Below are positions 8,193-15,052 of a stretch of 27,505 nt of DNA, piece after piece. Every line of letters starts with the position of its first letter. The first letter of the stretch is position 1. The DNA is from JAHQVI01 sp050330195 (GTDB lineage Bacteria > Pseudomonadota > Alphaproteobacteria > Rhizobiales > Rhodomicrobiaceae): NCBI GenBank assembly GCA_050330195.1, contig JBHJOB010000126.1, positions 1-27,505 of the forward strand. Reading direction: 5' to 3'. Made by a program: the position numbers and the translations under genes. A model generated the notes under the pieces. That model searched no databases, had not been told where the DNA came from, and was given only the letters and a program-made list of their open reading frames with translations.

Positions 8193-10064
8193 TTGACGAC
8201 TCTCGCCATGCCGCGCACCGCTTCGTATCTCAAGAGACGGCTCAATGCCTGGGCGGACGCAGCCATGCGCGCAACGCTGCGGGACTGGCGGAAATACGGG
8301 GCAACCGCGCTCATCCTGCTGGTGACGGCCACGCCCGCATTCGCCCTCGGTTACGCCACGGTCTCCAGCGATCTCATCACGGCAACCATTGTCGGCGCGT
8401 TTCTTGGCGCCATGATCGTCTTTGTCGCGACGCGCGGACGGACGGTCCAGCTCCTGCGCTCCTCGGTCGAATTGCGCGACGGCACCGAGCTTCTCTTGCG
8501 CGACGGACGCTCGGCGCTGCTTTACTGGAACCTCGTCAGGGGCGAGTTGAGCTGGTCGGAATCGCTGTTCTCCATGCTCGGTCAGCCTTTGCCGAAAGGC
8601 CGGATGCTCTACCGGGACATGCGCGATCTGCTGCATCCCGAGGACGATCTCTACGAAATGGTCGAGACTCATGTGCGCAATGGCGAGGAGGAAGTGCGCG
8701 CCTGCTTCCGCCTCCGGGACCGCGAGGAGAACCGCTGGGTCTGGTTCGATCTGCGCGGCCGGATCAGACGGCGCGGCGCGGAAAGCCCGCCGATCCTGAC
8801 CGCGGTCATCACCGATGTCACCGAGGAGCGCGAGCGCGAGATCGAGGATGTCGACACCTCCGCCCGTCTGCGCGATTCCATCGAGGCCATTTCCGAAGCC
8901 TTCGTGCTCTGGGACAGCCAGGACCGGCTCGTGGTCTGTAACCGCAAGTTCAAGGCGATCTACAAGGTGCCGAACCGTCTGCTGACGCCGGGAACGCCCT
9001 ATGAGGCGATCGCGAATGGCGCGCGGGAGAAGATGGTGCAGGGTCCGCGCGAGCGCGATGGCGAGCCGAAGCAGGGCTCAAGCGCCTATGAGGCGGAATT
9101 GAGCGATGAATGCTGGCTGCATATCGGCGAGCGGCGCACGGCCGATGGCGGCTTCGTCAGTGTCGGCACCGACATAACCGCGCTGAAACAGAGCGAGCAG
9201 CGGCTTTCCGACCGCGAGATGGAGATGAAGGCGACGGTCGCCGATCTGGAAGCCTCGCGCGTTCAGCACGAAACTCAAACCCGCCAGCTTTTCGAGCTGA
9301 CCAACAAATACGCAACCGAAAAGGAACGCGCCGAAAGCGCCAACCGTGCTAAATCGGAATTCCTCGCCAATATCAGCCATGAACTGCGTACGCCGCTCAA
9401 TGCGATCATCGGCTTTTCCGACATGATGCATCAGCAATTCTTCGGACCGCTCAATCACAAGAAATATGTCGAATATGCCCGTGACATCCAGCAGAGCGGA
9501 CAATATCTGCTTGAGGTCATCAACGACATTCTCGACATGTCGAAGATCGAGGCGGGCCGCATGTCGCTGGTCATGGAACCTCTGAACCTGAACGAGATTG
9601 CCGAGGAAACCATGCGCGTCGTGCAGCAGGGCGCGCAAGCGCGCAATATCCGGCTGAAGACCTCGGGCAATTCCTCCATCGAGCTGGATGGCGACCGCCG
9701 CGCGCTCAAGCAGGTGCTGATCAATCTCTTGTCCAATGCCGTGAAATTCACCCCCGTCGGAGGGGAGGTCATGCTGCGCACCTATCGCTATCGGGGCACG
9801 GTCCGCATGGCGATCAGCGACACGGGCGTCGGCATTCCGCGCCACGAGATCGCCAAGCTGGGACGGCCTTTCGAACAGGTTGAAAACCAGCTCACCAAGG
9901 TTCACAAGGGAACCGGACTGGGGCTCGCGATTTCCCGTTCAATACTTGAGCTGCATAATGGGCGGCTGGAAATCAAGAGCCGGGTCGGAGAGGGAACGAC
10001 AGTTACCTGCATTCTGCCCGCGACACAGGAGACAACGAGAACTCTGGACAGCGAAGCGGCTTAA
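8193..10064 (+). CDS. PAS-domain sensor histidine kinase, PleC/DivJ-like
   Basis: This is a membrane-bound sensor kinase of 623 residues, like the PleC/DivJ/PdhS kinases that control cell-cycle and polarity phosphorelays in alphaproteobacteria. The order is two N-terminal membrane helices (about 35-80), a PAS domain (about 105-215, with HPEDD), a second PAS/PAC region (about 225-335), a coiled coil (about 335-385), a HisKA domain with HELRTPLNAIIGFSD and phospho-acceptor H396, and a HATPase_c domain. The ATPase shows N box NLLSNAVKFT (about 509), G1 DTGVGIP (about 543) and G2 GTGLGLAIS (about 574). No receiver domain is fused, so the partner is elsewhere. The start is uncertain: TTG at 8193 or ATG at 8208, neither with a good Shine-Dalgarno sequence. 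Whether it is PleC itself cannot be decided from this window. Confidence 0.9.
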   Translation: MTTLAMPRTASYLKRRLNAWADAAMRATLRDWRKYGATALILLVTATPAFALGYATVSSDLITATIVGAFLGAMIVFVATRGRTVQLLRSSVELRDGTELLLRDGRSALLYWNLVRGELSWSESLFSMLGQPLPKGRMLYRDMRDLLHPEDDLYEMVETHVRNGEEEVRACFRLRDREENRWVWFDLRGRIRRRGAESPPILTAVITDVTEEREREIEDVDTSARLRDSIEAISEAFVLWDSQDRLVVCNRKFKAIYKVPNRLLTPGTPYEAIANGAREKMVQGPRERDGEPKQGSSAYEAELSDECWLHIGERRTADGGFVSVGTDITALKQSEQRLSDREMEMKATVADLEASRVQHETQTRQLFELTNKYATEKERAESANRAKSEFLANISHELRTPLNAIIGFSDMMHQQFFGPLNHKKYVEYARDIQQSGQYLLEVINDILDMSKIEAGRMSLVMEPLNLNEIAEETMRVVQQGAQARNIRLKTSGNSSIELDGDRRALKQVLINLLSNAVKFTPVGGEVMLRTYRYRGTVRMAISDTGVGIPRHEIAKLGRPFEQVENQLTKVHKGTGLGLAISRSILELHNGRLEIKSRVGEGTTVTCILPATQETTRTLDSEAA

Positions 10065-10131
10065 GCGCATGTTCATCGCCGTTTTCGTAAAGTCAGATTT
10101 CGGCTCAGGAATTCTCCGGCGAGGTTGATGA

Positions 10132-10758
10132 ATGGAGTCTCCAATTCCCGGTTTTGGCACAGCGGAAGCCGTTCCAGAGCGGACGTCGCGCATATTTCAG
10201 CGCCTGGCCGCGGAAGCGAACGGGGAACGCACGAGCGTCGGCACGATCGTGGACGCGCTTTATGACCGCAGTTTCGGGGTTCTCATCATCCTGTTCGCCT
10301 TGCCGAACGCGGTCTTGCCGCTGGCCTGGGTGCTTGGACTGCCGATCATCCTGTTTACTGTTCAGATGGCGTTCGGACGTCAGGAACCGTGGTTGCCGGA
10401 CATCATGCGCCGCCAGAGCATGAACCGGGAAACCTTTGTCAAGCTGATCAGCTTCGCCGCCCGCTATCTCGCCAAGATCGAAGTCTGGCTCAAGCCCCGC
10501 TGGAACTTCCTGACAACCAATCCGGTGGAGCGTATTCTCGGCGTCTATATGACGTTTCTCACGCTCGTGCTTCTCGTCCCCGCGCCGTTCGGCAATTATC
10601 TCCCCGCTTTCGGGCTCGGGATCATCGCGGCCGGACTTCTGGAGAAGGACGGCCTTGCGATTTTCATCGGCTCCATCGTCGGAGCGCTGGGCGCCGTTTA
10701 CGTCGTGGCCGTAATCGGCGGCATATGGGCGGCTGCGAAGGCGCTGCTGAGCTTTTAG
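10132..10758 (+). CDS. ExoD-family exopolysaccharide synthesis protein
   Basis: This inner-membrane protein of 208 residues matches the ExoD family, named after a rhizobial gene affecting exopolysaccharide production and alkali tolerance; the biochemical role is unknown. Visible features are the soluble N-terminal segment with TSVGTIVDALYDRSFGVLII, then paired hydrophobic hairpins, and the family-typical P-A-P-F-G-N-x-L-P-A segment before the last helices. GAGG at 10121-10124 stands about 7 nt before the ATG. It follows the kinase stop by 67 nt on the same strand and could be co-transcribed with it. It ends only 15 nt from the stop of the convergent SGNH hydrolase gene. Confidence 0.9.
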   Translation: MESPIPGFGTAEAVPERTSRIFQRLAAEANGERTSVGTIVDALYDRSFGVLIILFALPNAVLPLAWVLGLPIILFTVQMAFGRQEPWLPDIMRRQSMNRETFVKLISFAARYLAKIEVWLKPRWNFLTTNPVERILGVYMTFLTLVLLVPAPFGNYLPAFGLGIIAAGLLEKDGLAIFIGSIVGALGAVYVVAVIGGIWAAAKALLSF

Positions 10759-10773
10759 CCGGTTCCCGTCCCC

Positions 10774-12732
10774 TCAGTCTGCGTCCAACGCGGCACGCGC
10801 CGCTTTCACCACGTCGTCCGCCATGCGCGCCTGACCCTCGGCGGTCGGGTGGAACGCTCCGCCATATGTGCTGGCGAGAAAGAGCTGGAAAGGCTGCCAA
10901 TGACGACGGGCCAGCGTCCGCAGCGTTCCGGAAAACAGCCCGCTGCAATTCGATCCGAAGCTGGAGACGGCCTGGGCATGCATATGGGCCGTCATATAGG
11001 CGTCATTCGGTGTCCTGAACCAGCGCTGGCGCTCCGCGTAAGGGGCGTATTCCGATGGCTTGTAGGGCGTCCACTCACCATTGATAAAGCGGGGAAAGGC
11101 GAGATTGTCAGCCGGATCGCCGCCGCTTGCGGCACAGAGGCCACGGGAGCGGAAATCCTCACGGAACCCGTCGACATAGCGCCAGTCACGCCCGGCAAAT
11201 TCGGCGAGGCTGCGGTTCAATTCGCGCGAAAAGCCTTCCGCCTCGCCGACCTTGGAGGCATCGAGATGGAACGCCGGGAAGACTTCCATGCCGCGCTGCC
11301 CGCCGCAAGCGCTCATTCCGTCGGCGTCATAACCCATCTTCGGATAGCCCGTGAGGACCACTTTCGTGTCCCGGCCAATATCGAAGAACAGCTCCAGCGC
11401 GAATTTCAGACCGTCGAAGCGCTTCTTGAGCACGTCGAGACGCTTGCGCGCCTGAGCCACGCCATAGACCGCGCCATTATGCTGGCCGATACGCCGGTAG
11501 ATCGAGGAACCGCTCAGGATGCTGTCGGCAACGAGCGGCGTGAAGCCCACGTCATTGCCGCCGACGGAAAGGAAGACGAGGTCGATGGGGCGTTTGAGCG
11601 CGGGCCGCGTGCGCCCGTTTTCGGTAACGGTCTGGCAGCGCGTCAGACGCAGGGCGCTTTCAGTGCGATTCTTCAATTCCGGCATCCGCTGAATGATCGC
11701 GGCGGGCATGGCCGCATTCCGGCTGGTCGACCGGCAAAGCTCCCGTGACAGGGCGGAGATCTGGGCTGGAACTGAAAAGCTTTCGCCCGGCGAACATTCC
11801 CGAACGGTTGCGTCAAGAAGCACGCCCTCGACGATTTCAGCCCCGGCGCAGCTGAAATTGAGGAAAGTTACGGCCCGCTGCGGATCTTCCACGGCGAGTT
11901 GCAGCGCGGCTCTCAACTGGTGTGAATATAGTGAGCGGTGACATTCGCGGTCCCACCACCGGGCGCGCTCCTTGTGAAAGCCGCTCCCGCGCAAGGCGCT
12001 CCAGTTGCCCTCGCGCGCCGGGTATCCATCAAGGGCGATCTTCTCGCCTGTCGCGGCAATTTCAATGCGGCCGTAGTCGTGGGAGCGTGCGTCGTTGAAC
12101 CGGACTGGATCATCGGGATTGCCTTCGCCGGCTCCGAAACTGTCGCCCATGCCCACGATCAGCAGATCGCGGACCTTGATGAGCTGTTCCATCCCCGGCT
12201 CGCCAGCCCAGCGCGATACGCCCAGACGCGCACCGTCTGGATAGGGAATGTCAAAATTCACCGCCTTGCCGCATGGCGCCGTTTTCCGGGCGAGTTGCTG
12301 TCCGGCAAGGGATTTCAGCTGCCAGTGACAGGTTTCATGATCGTTGCTTCTGCGCAGGAAATCCCAGAAATGCGTCTCGCTCTTCAGGGTTGCCGCGATG
12401 CGATGAGTTTTTGGCAACACGTAATCGGGGCAGGCATTGTAGCGGTCCGCGTTCTGATCGTAGCACGTATGGTTGAAGACGCCTTCGGCCCAGCCCCGCC
12501 CCTTGAAACGTGTCGCGAGCTTTCTTTCGGCCGCCAGAACGGGCGTCGACCGGTCCAAGCCGGACAGCGTCCGGTAAATCTCCCGGTGCAGTTGCATATC
12601 CTCCGGCTTCTTGAACAGCCGGAAGGAATTGACGAGACGCCACTCTATCTGATCCGCCGCATGAGCGGATTTCAGTCCGGCCAATCCCAGCAAGACGCAA
12701 AAAACGCCACCAATCGCAACTACGCGCCCCAT
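10774..12732 (-). CDS. Large secreted SGNH/GDSL-family hydrolase
   Basis: This is an exported esterase-like SGNH hydrolase. From the second of two adjacent ATGs (12732, GAGG about 6 nt upstream) the product is 652 residues. A Sec signal peptide ends near A-H-A at about residue 25. Block I is GMGDSFGAGEGNP with the nucleophile S198; block III is SVGGNDVGF with N393; the C-terminal block is GGAFHPTAEG with H628. The usual Asp three residues before the His is absent (Gly there), as in family members using a Ser-His dyad. An N-terminal region of about 170 residues with four or more Cys precedes block I, making it much longer than simple GDSL esterases. The substrate is unknown; a surface polysaccharide or lipid ester is plausible. 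It is divergent from the carbonic-anhydrase-like gene. Confidence 0.82.
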   Translation of the reverse strand: MGRVVAIGGVFCVLLGLAGLKSAHAADQIEWRLVNSFRLFKKPEDMQLHREIYRTLSGLDRSTPVLAAERKLATRFKGRGWAEGVFNHTCYDQNADRYNACPDYVLPKTHRIAATLKSETHFWDFLRRSNDHETCHWQLKSLAGQQLARKTAPCGKAVNFDIPYPDGARLGVSRWAGEPGMEQLIKVRDLLIVGMGDSFGAGEGNPDDPVRFNDARSHDYGRIEIAATGEKIALDGYPAREGNWSALRGSGFHKERARWWDRECHRSLYSHQLRAALQLAVEDPQRAVTFLNFSCAGAEIVEGVLLDATVRECSPGESFSVPAQISALSRELCRSTSRNAAMPAAIIQRMPELKNRTESALRLTRCQTVTENGRTRPALKRPIDLVFLSVGGNDVGFTPLVADSILSGSSIYRRIGQHNGAVYGVAQARKRLDVLKKRFDGLKFALELFFDIGRDTKVVLTGYPKMGYDADGMSACGGQRGMEVFPAFHLDASKVGEAEGFSRELNRSLAEFAGRDWRYVDGFREDFRSRGLCAASGGDPADNLAFPRFINGEWTPYKPSEYAPYAERQRWFRTPNDAYMTAHMHAQAVSSFGSNCSGLFSGTLRTLARRHWQPFQLFLASTYGGAFHPTAEGQARMADDVVKAARAALDAD

Positions 12733-12944
12733 CATGCCCCTCAAGTGCCCCCATTTTCGTCTGTTGTAGCCGATCACGATGCGATGCTGCAACGCGGTCG
12801 CACGAACGGAGCCCTTTTGCACTGCAAAAGCTCATTGTTGCGAAAATGAAAAGATTTTTTGGTCTGTCTTTAATATCATCGCCCGGCTGGCTGCATGGCC
12901 AGATACGGTGGGAAATCCCACGCATCGGAGTAGCAGACGAAGTC

Positions 12945-13760
12945 ATGACGCGAGAGTACGGAAGACGGGCCATATTGAGAGCGATGGCGGGAGCAGCGGC
13001 GTTGCTGCCTTCAGCCCGGGCTGTTGGAGCACAGGAGCAGTCCCCCGTTGCGGGAGGTCCATCCGAGCCGCTCTGGAATTTCGACAGCGTGACCGGCCCT
13101 GAACATTGGAGCGAATTGTCGCCCGACTATGCGCTTTGCCAGTTCGGGATGGAGCAGAGCCCGGTCGATCTCGTCGATGCGCTGAAGGTATCGGGAAGCG
13201 AGGCCCTCACGATCGACTACCGGCCCTTGACCGCTCGCGTTGTTCGCGCCGGCTGGACGCTTGAGATTGCATTCGAGCCGGGATGCGAGATCGTCATCAA
13301 CAATCTGGTCTTTCCACTCCAGCATGTGCAACTGCGTCATCCAAGCGAACATCTGCTTTCGGGGCGCGCGCTCGAAATGGAGTTGCAGCTCATTCACAAG
13401 GCGCAGAACGGAACGCTGGCTCATCTGGCTGTCTTCGTAAGGCAAGGCAGGAAAAACGATGCGCTGGAGACGATGCTGACGAATCTGCCGAACGAGAAAT
13501 CGGAGAAAGGCGGCGTCTTCGCTCTCAATCCGGCCGACCTGCTGCCACCCTTGCCCGAAGAGGCAAAGGCGCGCGCCTTCTACCGCTATATGGGATCGAC
13601 AACCGTTCCGCCCTGCACCGAAGGAGTTGTGTGGACCATATTCAAGACGCCGATCGAGGCTTCGGCCAGGCAGATCCGCCAGATCGCCTCGATCTTCCCC
13701 GCCAACGCCCGGCCGGCCAAGAGGGTCAACCGGCGGTTTCTGCTTGAATATAGCGGATAA
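12945..13760 (+). CDS. Alpha-carbonic-anhydrase-like protein lacking zinc ligands
   Basis: The fold family is alpha carbonic anhydrase: HWSELSPDYALC, a QSPVDL motif, RHPSEH, MELQLIHK and VPPCTEGVVW all align with the family, and the length of 271 residues fits. The three zinc histidines are however replaced. In a gapless alignment anchored on PSEH and on the E-x-H-x-V-H strand they become Q129, R131 and Q148, with the usual bacterial spacing. It is therefore probably not a CO2 hydratase but a carbonic-anhydrase-related binding or structural protein. The ATG at 12945 is chosen because it puts a Tat-type signal (GRRAILR, then a hydrophobic stretch ending near A-V-G-A) at the N-terminus; an in-frame ATG at 12846 would add 33 residues without signal character. 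Export to the periplasm is expected. Confidence 0.8.
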   Translation: MTREYGRRAILRAMAGAAALLPSARAVGAQEQSPVAGGPSEPLWNFDSVTGPEHWSELSPDYALCQFGMEQSPVDLVDALKVSGSEALTIDYRPLTARVVRAGWTLEIAFEPGCEIVINNLVFPLQHVQLRHPSEHLLSGRALEMELQLIHKAQNGTLAHLAVFVRQGRKNDALETMLTNLPNEKSEKGGVFALNPADLLPPLPEEAKARAFYRYMGSTTVPPCTEGVVWTIFKTPIEASARQIRQIASIFPANARPAKRVNRRFLLEYSG

Positions 13761-13889
13761 GGCGAGATCCGCTAAAATGGACGCGATCTCCGTCTTCGTT
13801 GGCGGGGACACGGTTTTGGAAATCAGGCTCGAAACAGATGGAGCGGAACGCCCGGCCGGTCGGTGACACGGCCGAGCGGCGAGGTCCGA

Positions 13890-14771
13890 TCAACTCAGTT
13901 TTTCGTTGAACAGCGCAATGGTGCGCTCCCAGGCAAGTTTTGCCGCGCTCTCGTCGTAGCGGGGCGTCGAATTATTGTGGAAGCCGTGATTGGTGCCCGG
14001 ATAGGTGTGAATTTCGTATTCCGCGCCTGCCGCCTTCAAGGCAGCTTCATAATCTTCCCGGGTTGCATTCACGCGTGGATCGTTTTCGGCGTAATGCACA
14101 ACGACTTTCGCCTTGATGTCCGGCACACGGCCCATCGCCGGGGCGCTCCCGTAAAAGGGGGCGGCGGCCTGAAGATCTTCGCCCATTTCAACGGCGAGGA
14201 AATTGGTCACGGCTCCGCCGAAGCAGAAACCGGTCGCGCCAAGCTTGCCGGTGGATTTCTCGTGAGCCTTGACGAAGCGGGCGCCGTTCAGCATGTCGAT
14301 CATGATCTTGTCACGATCCAGCTTGCTCTGCATGACCTTGCCGTCATCGTCATTGCCCGGATAGCCGCCAAGCGGTGTGAGCGCATCGGGAGCCAGTGCG
14401 AGGAAGCCTTCAACTGCGGCACGGCGCGCGACATCCTCGATGTAAGGGTTGAGACCGCGATTCTCGTGAACGATCACAACCGCGGGAAACGGCCCGTCGC
14501 CGGCAGGCTGCACAAGATAGCCGCGCATCTCGCTGGCGTTTCCGTCCGGCGATGGGTAGGTGACGTAATTGGCCTTGATGCGGTCATCGGTGAAGGAGGT
14601 CGTCTGGGCCTGCGCATAGTGCGGCAGAAGCGCCTGTGCCATGGCGAGTCCCGAACCGCCGACAACAGCGACTGCGCCCGCCCGGCGAAGGAATTCACGC
14701 CGGGGCATCTCCGTGTGGCAATACTCGTCGTACAGTTCATAGATCTTGGGATCGATGTTCGGATCGCTCAT
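13890..14771 (-). CDS. Tat-exported dienelactone hydrolase family protein
   Basis: This is an alpha/beta hydrolase of the dienelactone hydrolase family, 293 residues from the ATG at 14771 (GGAG about 7 nt upstream). A Tat signal peptide PRREFLRRAG with R24-R25 and the hydrophobic stretch ending near Y-A-Q-A precedes the catalytic domain. The triad is visible: nucleophile C183 in GFCFGG, D231 in ENDPRVN and H262 in TNHGFHN. Cysteine as nucleophile separates it from ordinary serine esterases. It resembles the exported YghX-like branch more than the cytoplasmic enzyme of chlorocatechol breakdown, and no catechol-pathway genes are nearby. The substrate is unknown. The stop is about 130 nt from that of the convergent carbonic-anhydrase-like gene. 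Confidence 0.9.
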   Translation of the reverse strand: MSDPNIDPKIYELYDEYCHTEMPRREFLRRAGAVAVVGGSGLAMAQALLPHYAQAQTTSFTDDRIKANYVTYPSPDGNASEMRGYLVQPAGDGPFPAVVIVHENRGLNPYIEDVARRAAVEGFLALAPDALTPLGGYPGNDDDGKVMQSKLDRDKIMIDMLNGARFVKAHEKSTGKLGATGFCFGGAVTNFLAVEMGEDLQAAAPFYGSAPAMGRVPDIKAKVVVHYAENDPRVNATREDYEAALKAAGAEYEIHTYPGTNHGFHNNSTPRYDESAAKLAWERTIALFNEKLS

Positions 14772-15052
14772 GGATAGCTCCAGATGCTTGGCTGATTTGT
14801 GAAACAAACGGGTGGTCGGATAGATGAAGTCTAGAATAAACAGATGTGGCTCAGGATAAATTCCACGTGAAGTGATCCTGAAATCCAGATCGAGATCGGA
14901 TCAATGGGCGTCGTTTTACCGGGAATGTCTGGATCGGGATCAGTTTGAGCGGAAACGATCCTGATCTTTATCTGTTTGTTCCAAGCTTGATTTTTCCGAA
15001 AAGCTTGTCGCCGTGAAGGCGGGGGATGATACCGATTAATCGGATCTCGCTT
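14772..15052. promoter_or_regulatory. Dyad-rich intergenic region upstream of the DLH gene
   Basis: This region lies between two minus-strand genes and holds several dyads. TCAGGAT (14851-14857) and ATCCTGA (14875-14881) flank a central CACGTG (14864-14869). A wider dyad pairs AAACAGAT (14838-14845) with ATCTGTTT (14970-14977) and TCAGGAT with ATCCTGA (14958-14964), each arm having the same 5-nt internal gap. CAAGCTT/AAGCTTG (14982-14988 and 15001-15007) and the perfect palindrome CCGATTAATCGG (15032-15043) follow. The promoter for the DLH gene should be here, and the structures nearest 15050 may end the channel transcript. Confidence 0.45.
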
